Below, piece by piece: positions 33,367-42,414 of a stretch of 64,000 nucleotides of DNA. The DNA is taken from positions 62,001-126,000 of the forward strand of contig CANQVL010000003.1 of the NCBI GenBank assembly GCA_947627285.1. Reading direction: 5' to 3'. The stretch is from an uncultured Oscillospiraceae bacterium (GTDB lineage Bacteria > Bacillota > Clostridia > Oscillospirales > Oscillospiraceae). The notes beneath the pieces are model-generated. The model saw nothing but the letters and a program-made list of their open reading frames with translations, was not told the DNA's origin and searched no databases. Positions within the stretch are counted from its first letter, which is position 1. Each line of letters begins with the position of its first letter. Made by a program: the position numbers and the translations under genes.

Positions 33367-34842
33367 ATGGACATTGATTACATCCTCCTCATACCCGCCC
33401 TACTCCCCTTTGCCGCCGCCCTGACAATGAACGCAAAACCGCTGAAAAGCACCGGTCCGCGCCGCTTTTTCCTGGTGTCCGTGCTGGTCCTTGAGCTCAT
33501 ATTCACCGCCGTCAGCGCCTTTGCCGCCAGGGGTACGGTTACCTTATTCGCGCTTGACGAAAGCCTGTCCGTAAGCTTCCGTATAGACGGTCTGGGAAGG
33601 GTATTCTCCCTCCTTGTGGCGGTCATGTGGCTCCTCTCCGGGCTTTTCTCCCAGGAATATATGGCTCATGAGGAAAACACCGGCAGGTACTATGTCTTCC
33701 TGCTCCTCTCCCAGGGGGCGCTTATGCTCCTCACATATGCCGCCAATTACCTCACCATGTACCTGGGCTTTGAGCTCATGACCCTGCTCTCCGCTCCCCT
33801 GGCGCTTCACACTCAGACCGACGCGGCAAGGCACGGGGGCTTCAAGTACCTCTTTTATTCCGTATTCGGAGCCTGCCTGGGGCTCTTTGGCTTCTTCGTG
33901 CTCCACACCTACGGCCTTTCCACCGACTTCACCCCCGGCGGCGTCCTTGACCCGGCGAGGACCGCGGGCCACGAGGGGCTTATCACCGCCGCCGCTTTTC
34001 TCTCCGTAGTTGGCTTTGGCGCCAAGGCGGGCATGTTCCCCCTCCACGCCTGGCTGCCTGCCGCGCACCCCGAGGCTCCTGCCGGGGCGTCAGCTCTGCT
34101 GTCCGGCATCATCACAAAGGCGGGGGTTCTCAGCGTAATACGCGTTGTCTATTACCAGTTCGGCGCGGATTTCCTGCGCGGCACCTGGGCGCAGTATACC
34201 TGGCTGGCGCTCACGCTCACCACCGTATTCCTGGGGTCCATGCTGGCGTATAAGGAAAAGCTTTTCAAAAAGCGCCTGGCGTATTCCACAGTGAGTCAGG
34301 TGTCCTATATCCTTTTCGGGCTTGCGCTTTTGGAGCCCACGGCGTTTACGGGCGCCGTCCTCCATGTGGTCGTCCACTCCGCCATCAAAAACTGCCTCTT
34401 TTTCACCGCCGGAGCCGTTATACTCAAAACCGGCAAAAAGGACGTGCGGGAGCTTCGCGGCATTGGCAAGGAAATGCCTGTGACCATGTGGTGCTTTACC
34501 CTCTGCTCCCTGGGGCTTGTGGGCATACCTCCCCTGGGCGGCTTTGTAAGCAAGTGGTATCTCGCCCAGGGCTCCCTCGCCTCCGGTATCCCCGTCTTCT
34601 CATGGCTCGGACCGGTGACGCTTCTTGTGAGCGCCCTTCTCACGGCGGGGTACCTCTTCCCTGTCACCGTCTCCGCCTTCCTTCCGGGATCGGATTTTGA
34701 CTACTCCGCCATTCAAAGGCGTGAGCCTACCCGGTGGATAACGTTCCCCCTGCTTATACTCACAGCATTGACCCTCATCACAGGTCTGTTTCCCGGTATC
34801 ATAACAAGCGTCGCCTCGACCGTCGCCAGGACGCTTTGCTGA
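33367..34842 (+). CDS. Antiporter-like subunit 2 (MrpD/NuoM type)
   Basis: 491 residues, about 14 helices. Channel residues: Glu136 in YLGFELMTLLSAPL, Lys in GFGAKAGMFPLHAWLPAAHPEAP and Lys in LLSGIITKAGVLSVI. Twelve nt after subunit 1, SD GGAGG. Second of four paralogues. Confidence 0.88.
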   Translation: MDIDYILLIPALLPFAAALTMNAKPLKSTGPRRFFLVSVLVLELIFTAVSAFAARGTVTLFALDESLSVSFRIDGLGRVFSLLVAVMWLLSGLFSQEYMAHEENTGRYYVFLLLSQGALMLLTYAANYLTMYLGFELMTLLSAPLALHTQTDAARHGGFKYLFYSVFGACLGLFGFFVLHTYGLSTDFTPGGVLDPARTAGHEGLITAAAFLSVVGFGAKAGMFPLHAWLPAAHPEAPAGASALLSGIITKAGVLSVIRVVYYQFGADFLRGTWAQYTWLALTLTTVFLGSMLAYKEKLFKKRLAYSTVSQVSYILFGLALLEPTAFTGAVLHVVVHSAIKNCLFFTAGAVILKTGKKDVRELRGIGKEMPVTMWCFTLCSLGLVGIPPLGGFVSKWYLAQGSLASGIPVFSWLGPVTLLVSALLTAGYLFPVTVSAFLPGSDFDYSAIQRREPTRWITFPLLILTALTLITGLFPGIITSVASTVARTLC

Positions 34843-34855
34843 AGGGAGGCTCAGT

Positions 34856-36325
34856 ATGAAATTCCTTATGTTAATATCCGTACTCCTTCCGATCCTCTCC
34901 GGCGTGACGCTTCCATTGTGGAAATTCAAAGTACGCCGAACCAGGGAGATATATGTTCTCACCTGCGTCTGCGCCGCGTCCATTCTTGTCCTTGCCCTGC
35001 TCCTGAAGCGTCCTGAGGGCTCCCTGAGGCTTTTCCCGCTCACATCGACGTTGGATATTGCCCTGCGCCTTGATGGGCTCTCAGGCGTGTTTTCCGGGCT
35101 TGTGGCGTTCCTCTGGCCTTTGTCGTCCCTCTACGCCCTGGAGTATATAAAGCACGAGGGCGGCGACGACAGATTCTTCGCCTTTTACACCATGACCTAC
35201 GGCGTGACGCTGGGTATCGCCATGAGCGGCAATCTTTTGACGCTCTATCTTTTCTACGAGCTCCTGACGCTTGTCACCCTCCCCCTTGTCATGCACACCC
35301 GTGATAAACGGTCCGTAAGAGCCGGTATGAAGTATCTGGGCTTCTCCATCGGGGGCGCCGCCTGCGCCTTTGTAGGTATGATGGTGCTCTATCGCCTGGG
35401 TGACACCTCCCTGAGCTTTGTCTACGGCGGCTTCGTATCGGGCAGCGCCTCCGAAAGGACGCTGATACTCACCGCCTACCTTCTCTGCTTCTTCGGCTTC
35501 GGAGTGAAGGCGGCGGTGTTCCCCTTCCACTCCTGGCTCCCCTCCGCCGGCGTTGCGCCGACTCCCGTAACGGCGCTCCTACACGCCGTGGCGGTGGTCA
35601 AGGCAGGCGCCTTCGCAATAATGCGGGTGACCTTCTACTGCTTCGGAACGGCTGTGCTTCGCGGCACCTGGGCGCAGGATATTGCCATGAGCTTTGCCGT
35701 GTTCACCATTGTGTTCGGCTCAGCGATGGCGCTGAGGGAGCAGCATTTGAAGCGGCGCCTTGCCTATTCCACAGTCAGCAATTTAAGCTATATCGTCTTC
35801 GGCGTCACGCTCATGACGCCGGCGGGTCTTACCGGCGCGCTGTCCCACATGATTTTCCACGGCGTAATGAAGATAACGCTTTTCTTCTGCGCCGGCGCCA
35901 TAATGTATATGACCCACAGGGAGTTTGTGCCGGAGCTCACGGGGCTTGGAAGGTTCATGCCCGTGACCTTCGCCGCCTTCACCCTGGGCTCAGCGGCGCT
36001 TGTGGGCGTCCCGCTTCTTCCGGGCTTTTTGAGCAAATGGCGCCTCGCGACAGCCGCGCTTGAGGCGGGAGGCGTCCTTCCGCTATTGGGCGTGGCGGCG
36101 CTTCTTGTCTCCGCCATACTCACCGCCGCGTACCTCTTTACCCCAGTTGTAAACGCCTTCTTCCCCCCTGCCGGCGAGGGCTCCCACGGGCTGGAGCAGG
36201 CGCGGGACCCCAATCTTTACATGAAGCTCCCGCTTTTTATCCTTATGGCGTCCATGCTTGCGCTGGGCGTCGGCTCAAAGGGGCTTCTGTCGCTTCTCTC
36301 CCGTGTTGCCGCGGGACAGCTCTAA
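34856..36325 (+). CDS. Antiporter-like subunit 3 (MrpD/NuoM type)
   Basis: 489 residues. Channel residues: Glu135 in LYLFYELLTLVTLPL, Lys in GFGVKAAVFPFHSWLPSAGVAPTP and Lys in HAVAVVKAGAFAIM. The SAGVAPTPVTALLHAV sequence differs from the AHP(E/V)AP version in subunits 2 and 4 and is closer to NuoL/MrpA. Third of four paralogues; SD GGGAGG precedes ATG 34856. Confidence 0.88.
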   Translation: MKFLMLISVLLPILSGVTLPLWKFKVRRTREIYVLTCVCAASILVLALLLKRPEGSLRLFPLTSTLDIALRLDGLSGVFSGLVAFLWPLSSLYALEYIKHEGGDDRFFAFYTMTYGVTLGIAMSGNLLTLYLFYELLTLVTLPLVMHTRDKRSVRAGMKYLGFSIGGAACAFVGMMVLYRLGDTSLSFVYGGFVSGSASERTLILTAYLLCFFGFGVKAAVFPFHSWLPSAGVAPTPVTALLHAVAVVKAGAFAIMRVTFYCFGTAVLRGTWAQDIAMSFAVFTIVFGSAMALREQHLKRRLAYSTVSNLSYIVFGVTLMTPAGLTGALSHMIFHGVMKITLFFCAGAIMYMTHREFVPELTGLGRFMPVTFAAFTLGSAALVGVPLLPGFLSKWRLATAALEAGGVLPLLGVAALLVSAILTAAYLFTPVVNAFFPPAGEGSHGLEQARDPNLYMKLPLFILMASMLALGVGSKGLLSLLSRVAAGQL

Positions 36326-36338
36326 GGAGGCGCGGTAA

Positions 36339-38312
36339 ATGAAAGATTACATCCTCCTTGTTCCGGTTCTCCTGCCCTTTTTCTCCGCCTTACCAATATA
36401 CATCGTGGGTAGAAGGTCTAAGAGGACGCGCGACATACTCGCCGAAACAGCTGGCTGTGCGGAGTTTGCCGTGTGTGCCCTTCTCCTTGCCCTTGCCCTC
36501 GGCGGTAATGAGCTCACCCTCGCGGTCCCCAACGTGTGCGGACGCGGCATATACCTGAAGCTTGACTGCTTCCGCGCCATTTACGCCCTGATCGCCGCCC
36601 TCATGTGGATGATGACCACCATTTTCTCGCGGGAGTACCTCGCCCATTACAGGAACCGGAACAGGTATTACCTTTTCACACTCCTCACCTGCGGCGCAAC
36701 CGTGGGAGTGCTCCTCTCCAACGACCTTTTCACCACCTTCATCTTCTTTGAGATAATGTCCTTCACAAGCTACGTGATGGTCGTCCAGGACGAAAAGCCC
36801 GGAGCCATGCGCGCGGGAGAGACATATATCGCCGTTGCGGTCATAGGCGGCATGGTGATGCTCATGGGTCTTTTACTGCTGGAAAACCGCCTGGGGACGC
36901 TGTATTTTGACGAGCTCCACACGGAGGCCGCAGCTATGGCCGACGTCTCTGAGCTGTACCTCCCCGGCGCGCTGATCCTATTCGGCTTCGGCGCCAAGGC
37001 GGGTATGTTTCCCCTGCATATATGGCTCCCAAAGGCGCACCCCGTGGCCCCCGCCCCCGCCTCCGCGCTGTTGTCGGGGATACTCACAAAGACCGGAGTA
37101 TTTGGTATCATAGTCCTCACAAGCGGCGTCTTTCTCCATGACGCCCTCTGGGGCAATATCATTCTCGCCCTGGGCGTCGTCACAATGGTCCTGGGCGCGG
37201 TCCTGGCGGTGTTCTCCGTTGACCTGAAGCGCACCCTGGCCTGCTCATCCATGTCCCAGATAGGCTTTATCCTGATAGGCGTAGGAATGCAGGCGCTCCT
37301 GGGACACCACAACACCCTTGCCCTCTGGGGAACCGGACTTCACATGGTAAACCACTCCATGCTGAAGCTTGTCCTCTTTATGTGCGCCGGCGTCGTCTAT
37401 ATGAACCTCCACAAGCTGGACCTCAACGACATACGCGGCTGGGGCAGAAACAAGCCGTTCCTCAATTTCTGCTTCCTTATGGGAGCTCTGGGAATTACCG
37501 GCGTACCCCTTTGGAACGGCTACGTCAGTAAGGCACTGCTCCACGAGTCCATCGTAGAGTATATTGCGCTCGCCCCGTCCCCCGGGGTTTACCGCGCCGT
37601 GGAGTGGCTCTTCCTCATCTCCGGCGGCCTGACGGCGGCTTATATGGCAAAGCTCTATATTGCCATCTTCGTTGAAAAGCCCGTAAAGCCATTTGAGGAG
37701 CCCAAAAAGCGGTATATCAGCCCGATGTCCGCGCTCGCCATCGGCATACCGGCCCTGTGCCTGCCCGTGATGGGTATGCTCCCCTCGCCCTTGATGGAGA
37801 ACATCGCAAGGCTCATGCAGGGCTTCATGGATTGGGGATCCCCGGACGCGACAGTAAAATGGTTCTCCCTTACAAACCTCCGGGGCGCCGCTATATCTCT
37901 TGCCATTGGCGCCGCCGTGTATTTCCTCGTCGTCAGGACTCTCCTCATGCGCAGGGGCGAAAGCGGAGTAAAATATTATGTAAACCGCTGGCCAGCCCGC
38001 CTCGACATGGAGGAGATTCTGTACCGCCCGCTGATTCAAAGGCTCCTCCCCTTCCTCGGCGCGCTGGTGTGCCGCGTGCTTGACAACCTCACAGATTGGA
38101 CCGTGGCGCTTTTGAACATTACAGTCCTTCGCCGCAGGCCCATACCGCCCCGCAGTGACGCGGACTTTGAGCCCGGGGATTTTACCCCCCAGATCAAGCG
38201 CAGCTACACCCTCCAGCGTATCTCCGGCAGTATATCCTACTCCCTCCTCCTCTTCGGCGCCGGCTTCTGCGCCGCGATGGTGTACCTGATAATCATACTC
38301 ATATCGAAATGA
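36339..38312 (+). CDS. Antiporter-like subunit 4 with C-terminal extension (MrpD/NuoL type)
   Basis: 657 residues; the first ~480 are the antiporter core with Glu138 (FIFFEIMSFTSYV), Lys in GFGAKAGMFPLHIWLPKAHPVAP and Lys in LLSGILTKTGVFGII. The extra ~170 residues hold two or three helices and a charged loop, similar to the NuoL lateral-helix region or the longer MbhH/HyfB-type subunits. Last gene of the operon; a terminator follows. Confidence 0.88.
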   Translation: MKDYILLVPVLLPFFSALPIYIVGRRSKRTRDILAETAGCAEFAVCALLLALALGGNELTLAVPNVCGRGIYLKLDCFRAIYALIAALMWMMTTIFSREYLAHYRNRNRYYLFTLLTCGATVGVLLSNDLFTTFIFFEIMSFTSYVMVVQDEKPGAMRAGETYIAVAVIGGMVMLMGLLLLENRLGTLYFDELHTEAAAMADVSELYLPGALILFGFGAKAGMFPLHIWLPKAHPVAPAPASALLSGILTKTGVFGIIVLTSGVFLHDALWGNIILALGVVTMVLGAVLAVFSVDLKRTLACSSMSQIGFILIGVGMQALLGHHNTLALWGTGLHMVNHSMLKLVLFMCAGVVYMNLHKLDLNDIRGWGRNKPFLNFCFLMGALGITGVPLWNGYVSKALLHESIVEYIALAPSPGVYRAVEWLFLISGGLTAAYMAKLYIAIFVEKPVKPFEEPKKRYISPMSALAIGIPALCLPVMGMLPSPLMENIARLMQGFMDWGSPDATVKWFSLTNLRGAAISLAIGAAVYFLVVRTLLMRRGESGVKYYVNRWPARLDMEEILYRPLIQRLLPFLGALVCRVLDNLTDWTVALLNITVLRRRPIPPRSDADFEPGDFTPQIKRSYTLQRISGSISYSLLLFGAGFCAAMVYLIIILISK

Positions 38313-38317
38313 CAGTA

Positions 38318-38341
38318 CGGGACAGCCTTTCGGCTGTCCCG
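38318..38341. terminator. Bidirectional terminator between convergent operons
   Basis: CGGGACAGCC (38318-38327) pairs with GGCTGTCCCG (38332-38341) over a TTTC loop. Confidence 0.88.
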
Positions 38342-38361
38342 CGTATTATTTATTTCTCTGT

Positions 38362-38820
38362 CTAAGCCCGCACGGGGACCTTTACAACTATCTTGATGAC
38401 TGCCTCCGGTTTTCCCGCAGAGCACCGTGGCTTGTGGGCGTCCTCAGGAGCAAGGATGACATACTCACCCTTGCTCAGGAGCACACCGCCTGATACCTCA
38501 GGCTCCTCATAAAAGGTAATGTCCTCGCCCGCGTCGTAGCATGTCTTTTGGATCAGCCCTGAGCGACTTATAACGCCTATAAGCTCCTCTCCTTCAACAA
38601 GATACTGGACATCATAATATTTCTCATGTGACTCAAAGCTCAGTTCAGCGGCGGGCTTTGTGGTGTAATGCTGTACGCTTGCCCGCACTCCGCCGGCAAG
38701 CTCAATCCAACCCTCCGGCAGCTCCGCCAACCCCGGTCTACTTAAAAAATCCATCGCCGTCCGAAACCCCGGCAGACTTATGTCATATATTTTTTCATTT
38801 CCAAGCTTAACGCTTAGCAT
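38362..38820 (-). CDS. YhcH/YjgK/YiaL family (DUF386) cupin-like protein
   Basis: 152 residues. The family pattern is clear: SFESHEKYYDVQYLVEGEELIGV, DITFYEE and the metal-site end ILAPEDAHKPRC. Members are cupin-like, sit in sialic-acid, L-xylulose or ascorbate gene clusters (NanQ/YhcH, YiaL) and the E. coli homologue NanQ acts as a sugar anomerase. Twelve nt after the HUMPS-like gene, last gene of the 11-gene operon. Suggests a sugar-acid-like intermediate in the pathway. Confidence 0.87.
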   Translation of the reverse strand: MLSVKLGNEKIYDISLPGFRTAMDFLSRPGLAELPEGWIELAGGVRASVQHYTTKPAAELSFESHEKYYDVQYLVEGEELIGVISRSGLIQKTCYDAGEDITFYEEPEVSGGVLLSKGEYVILAPEDAHKPRCSAGKPEAVIKIVVKVPVRA

Positions 38821-38832
38821 GTGCGCACCTCC

Positions 38833-39498
38833 TCATTGATAGGTATCAAATGTGTTGTGGATGGTATCTATCCATCTCTTACATTCTTCCTTATTCGGGT
38901 TGCGGAGCACCCAGCCAAAGGTTATCCAATCAGCGCCCCCTCTGATCGCGCTTTTTACCTCGTCCAGGTCGTCGCTGGTTATGCCCAGCCTAAAATTATG
39001 CCCGCCGCTCAGAATGCCGGAAATGTTGTCGACTCTTGTGTCCCTTCCCTGCGCGTCCTTCAATACGCTGTAATGGCGGCTGAAAACGTGCTCCGCCCCC
39101 AATGAAGTGATCTCCTGTGCCAGACGCGGCATATCGTTTGGATGGACAGACAGGTCAAAAATCGGCTTGATACAGGCATCAGCGCAAAATTCAACTGCTC
39201 GGCGAACCGCCTGAGAGGAATACCCGGCTGAAAGGAGGACATAATCCGCACCCTCTGCTGCCGCTTGTCTGGCGCAGAGCTCGGCATAGGGAGATTTATA
39301 GTCAGCAACAAGGACCACTCCGGGACCAACAGCGCGTCTGAGCGTTCCAATTGCACTGTGACCGAACCTGTAAAGTAGAGGCGTACCCACTTCAAGCCAT
39401 TCCGCGCCCGCGTCCAACGACATAAAGGCTATCTTCTTCGCAAGCTCCATGTCCTCTACATCAATAGCAGCTTGTACCCAGACCTTCTTTTTCGTCAT
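38833..39498 (-). CDS. OMPDC/HUMPS-superfamily (hexulose-6-phosphate synthase-like) protein
   Basis: 221 residues, (beta/alpha)8 barrel of the orotidine-phosphate decarboxylase suprafamily. LEVGTPLLYRFG matches the EIGTPLI motif of hexulose-phosphate synthase and 3-keto-gulonate-6-phosphate decarboxylase. The catalytic DxKxxD motif reads DYKSPY, so the second Asp is missing. Either the chemistry differs or the enzyme is altered. The length and the GGADWITFGWVL phosphate-binding-like end still suggest a phosphorylated substrate. Tenth gene of the operon. Confidence 0.75.
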   Translation of the reverse strand: MTKKKVWVQAAIDVEDMELAKKIAFMSLDAGAEWLEVGTPLLYRFGHSAIGTLRRAVGPGVVLVADYKSPYAELCARQAAAEGADYVLLSAGYSSQAVRRAVEFCADACIKPIFDLSVHPNDMPRLAQEITSLGAEHVFSRHYSVLKDAQGRDTRVDNISGILSGGHNFRLGITSDDLDEVKSAIRGGADWITFGWVLRNPNKEECKRWIDTIHNTFDTYQ

Positions 39499-39513
39499 AT
39501 ATATTCCCCCTTC

Positions 39514-40551
39514 TCAGCCTTGCGCCGTCTGTTCCTGCTGCAGAGCAGCGCCGGTACACGGATGATGGCACGCTGAAAAATGACCGTCTCCCATGTCCCG
39601 AAGCTCAGGCATTGTTTGCCGGCAAACATCTGTCGCATATTTACAACGCGGGTGGAAGGGGCAGCCAGACGGTGCATTGATTGGGCTTGGGACCTCCCCC
39701 TGAAGGACCTCACGCCTGCGGGACCTCTCAACATCATAGTCCGTAATGGGGACTGCCGAGAGCAGCGCCCTTGTGTATGGATGTACAGGGCTTGTGTAAA
39801 GCTTCTCCGCATCCATCACCTCTACCAGATGTCCCAGGTACATGACCCCGATCGTGTCCGCGATATGGCGCACGACAGCCAGGTCGTGGGCTATAAACAG
39901 ATATGTCAATCCCAGTTTTTTCTGCAATTCCTTAAAGAGGTTTATGATCTGCGCCTGAATGGATACATCCAAGGCGGATACCGGCTCATCGCAAACCACG
40001 AGTTTTGGCTCACATGCCAACGCCCGGGCAATGCCAAGGCGCTGCCTCTGTCCACCGCTCATCTCATGAGGATACCTGCCGGACATGGCGGGGGCCAGCT
40101 CAACAAGTCCCAAAAGCTCGTTCACCCTCGCCCGGATCTGTTCCTTGCTGTGCCTTTTACCGTCGCAGACAATCGCCTCCTTCAAAATAGAATAGACTGA
40201 CTGCCTCGGGTCGAGCGAGCCGTATGGGTCTTGAAAAATCAGCTGTATTTCCCGGCGGAAGGAGTTAAACTGTTTGTCAGGCAGACCTGTTATATCGGTC
40301 CCCATGTAAAAAATTTTTCCGCCTGTCGCGCGATAGACACGCAGGATACATTTTCCCACAGTTGTTTTCCCGCAGCCGGACTCGCCGACAAGCCCAAAGG
40401 TCTTTCCTTCCTCGATGGTAAAGCTTACATTGTCGACAGCCCTTACTACTGCATGCTTTTTTGACGCGATCCCGCTGCCTGCGGGAAAGCTCATGTGCAG
40501 TCCTTCGACCTGCAGCAGCGGAGTGCTGTTTTTTACGCTCAAATCAGTCAT
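39514..40551 (-). CDS. Peptide/nickel-type ABC transporter ATPase (DppF/OppF-like)
   Basis: 345 residues with Walker A GESGCGKTT, signature MSGGQRQR, Walker B LVVCDEPVSALD, and the C-terminal oligopeptide-transporter domain with cysteines (CPFHPRCKYATDVC). One of two ATPases of a Dpp/Opp-type importer. Overlaps the preceding ATPase gene by 8 nt. Confidence 0.93.
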   Translation of the reverse strand: MTDLSVKNSTPLLQVEGLHMSFPAGSGIASKKHAVVRAVDNVSFTIEEGKTFGLVGESGCGKTTVGKCILRVYRATGGKIFYMGTDITGLPDKQFNSFRREIQLIFQDPYGSLDPRQSVYSILKEAIVCDGKRHSKEQIRARVNELLGLVELAPAMSGRYPHEMSGGQRQRLGIARALACEPKLVVCDEPVSALDVSIQAQIINLFKELQKKLGLTYLFIAHDLAVVRHIADTIGVMYLGHLVEVMDAEKLYTSPVHPYTRALLSAVPITDYDVERSRRREVLQGEVPSPINAPSGCPFHPRCKYATDVCRQTMPELRDMGDGHFSACHHPCTGAALQQEQTAQG

Positions 40552-41548
40552 TTTCGCTCACCTCCGTCAGCAGATGGCACGCCGCAAAATGCTCGCGCTC
40601 ACCAGCCGGAGCAAGCACCGGCTGCTTCAGCTTATCACATGTTCCTTCAAGAGCGCAGCGGCACCTTGGCAGGAATGCACACCTCCAGTCAAGCTCTGCC
40701 AGATTTGGCGGCGAGCCCTTTATCGGTACCAGGTCCACATCCTTTTGAGCGTCAAGCCGCGGAACTGACCGCAGCAGCCCTGCCGTATAAGGATGCTTCG
40801 GCTCAGTCAGCAGATCCCTGGTCGTCCCTGATTCCACTATCTTCCCTGCGTACATGACATATATCCTGTCAGCGTACCTGGTAACAAGTCCAAGGTTATG
40901 GGTCACGATGATCAGGGACGTTCCGCGTTCCTTTACCAGCGACAGCAAAAGCTCCATGACCTGTGCCTGGGTGGTGACATCCAGCGCCGTAGTGGGTTCG
41001 TCCGCAATTATAAGCTTTGCGTTGCAGGCAGCCGCAATGGCGATCATTACCCGCTGACGCATCCCTCCGCTCATTTCAAACGGATAGCTTTTCATACGCC
41101 TCTCGGGATCGGGTATCCCAACACTTTCAAGGGCCTTTATGCCACTATTCCACGCATCTTTCCGGCGCGCTCCTGTGTGTGTCCGAATAACCTCGGAGAG
41201 CTGGCTGCCTACTGTGAGGACCGGGTTGAGCGAGGTCATGGGCTCCTGGAAGATCATAGCTATCTTTGCGCCGCGTATTGACATCATTTTACGTGATTTG
41301 CGGGGATATTTTAGAAGATCCTCGCCCTCAAAGATCACCTCTCCGCCAAGTATCCTGCCAGGCGGAGACTGGACGAGTTGGACAACGGACATCTGTGTTA
41401 CGGATTTTCCGCAGCCTGATTCTCCAACGATGGCTACCACCTCACCGGCACCGACATGAAACGACACGTCGTTAACCGCACGGACCTCACCGTCGGAGGT
41501 GAAAAAGGAAGTCCTCAGGTTCCTGACATCAAGCAATTTTTCCATCAC
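40544..41548 (-). CDS. Peptide/nickel-type ABC transporter ATPase (DppD/OppD-like)
   Basis: 334 residues: Walker A GESGCGKSV, signature MSGGMRQR, Walker B LIIADEPTTALD, and C-terminal CAFLPRCRCALEGTC. Overlaps the permease gene by 4 nt. Partner of the following ATPase in energising import. Confidence 0.93.
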   Translation of the reverse strand: MMEKLLDVRNLRTSFFTSDGEVRAVNDVSFHVGAGEVVAIVGESGCGKSVTQMSVVQLVQSPPGRILGGEVIFEGEDLLKYPRKSRKMMSIRGAKIAMIFQEPMTSLNPVLTVGSQLSEVIRTHTGARRKDAWNSGIKALESVGIPDPERRMKSYPFEMSGGMRQRVMIAIAAACNAKLIIADEPTTALDVTTQAQVMELLLSLVKERGTSLIIVTHNLGLVTRYADRIYVMYAGKIVESGTTRDLLTEPKHPYTAGLLRSVPRLDAQKDVDLVPIKGSPPNLAELDWRCAFLPRCRCALEGTCDKLKQPVLAPAGEREHFAACHLLTEVSEND

Positions 41549-42408
41549 AGCTTCCCCCTCAGTCTGGGATCAAGCGAATCCCTGAGCCCGTCGCCGACGA
41601 CGTTGAAGGCTATCACGACAAGTATTACCATCACACCCGGTACAAAGCAAAGCCATGGGTTCAGGAGAAGGTAGTCATATCCCTCCGATACCATATTGCC
41701 CCATGTCGCCTGCGGAGCTTTGATACCGATCCCAAGGTAACTCAACGTAGCTTCCATCATAATTGCCGTGCCAAGGTTCATGGTATAGAGTACGATCAGG
41801 GACGGAAAGCAGTTGGGAAATAGATGCTTAAAAAGGATCCGCCTGTTCTTTTGACCGATTATCTGTGCTGCAACAATATAATCGTTTTCCCTCAAGCCCG
41901 CCACAAGACCGTTTACCATTCGGACGTAGGTGGGTATAAGCGTAAAGCCAATGGCTACAACAATACTGGGTACGCCTCCGCCAAGAATAAACGCAATGAC
42001 CATTGCAAAGACGAGCGCAGGGATACTGAGCACCATGTCCACAAGGCGCATGATGACGGTATTGATCACCCCGCCGAAATAGCCGGCTATCAGTCCGATC
42101 GTTATGCCGATGATTGCCGCCAGCGTACCGGAGAGCACACTGGTGAGAAGCGATACCTGTGCTCCTGAAATAAGCCTGCTCATCACATCGCGTCCCAAAG
42201 CGTCGGTTCCGAACGGGTGGGCAAGGGAAGGTCCCTGAAGTGTATTGGATGTATCGATGGCTGTTGGCTCATATGGCGTCAGCCAGCTTCCAAAAATGGA
42301 AATGACAAAGAACGCCGCGAGGATACCTACGCAAAGCTTGACCAGAATGCCGCGTCCAAAAAAGACATTGAGAGCTTCCGGTCTTCTCCTTTTAGCTTTA
42401 TTTGCCAT
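41545..42408 (-). CDS. Peptide-type ABC transporter permease (DppC-like)
   Basis: 287 residues, six helices, N-terminal DppC-specific hydrophobic segment followed by LAHPFGTDALGRDVMSRLI and the EAA loop around ENDYIVAAQIIGQ. Overlaps the ATPase gene downstream by 4 nt. Confidence 0.92.
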   Translation of the reverse strand: MANKAKRRRPEALNVFFGRGILVKLCVGILAAFFVISIFGSWLTPYEPTAIDTSNTLQGPSLAHPFGTDALGRDVMSRLISGAQVSLLTSVLSGTLAAIIGITIGLIAGYFGGVINTVIMRLVDMVLSIPALVFAMVIAFILGGGVPSIVVAIGFTLIPTYVRMVNGLVAGLRENDYIVAAQIIGQKNRRILFKHLFPNCFPSLIVLYTMNLGTAIMMEATLSYLGIGIKAPQATWGNMVSEGYDYLLLNPWLCFVPGVMVILVVIAFNVVGDGLRDSLDPRLRGKL

Positions 42409-42414
42409 AATCCG

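Noticed and set aside
37976-37986. TTATGTAAACC, a XerD-arm match inside antiporter subunit 4
   Set aside because: A single near-match within coding sequence is expected about once by chance in 64 kb; not counted with the arrays. The same applies to TTATGTAAAGT at 26866-26876 inside radA.
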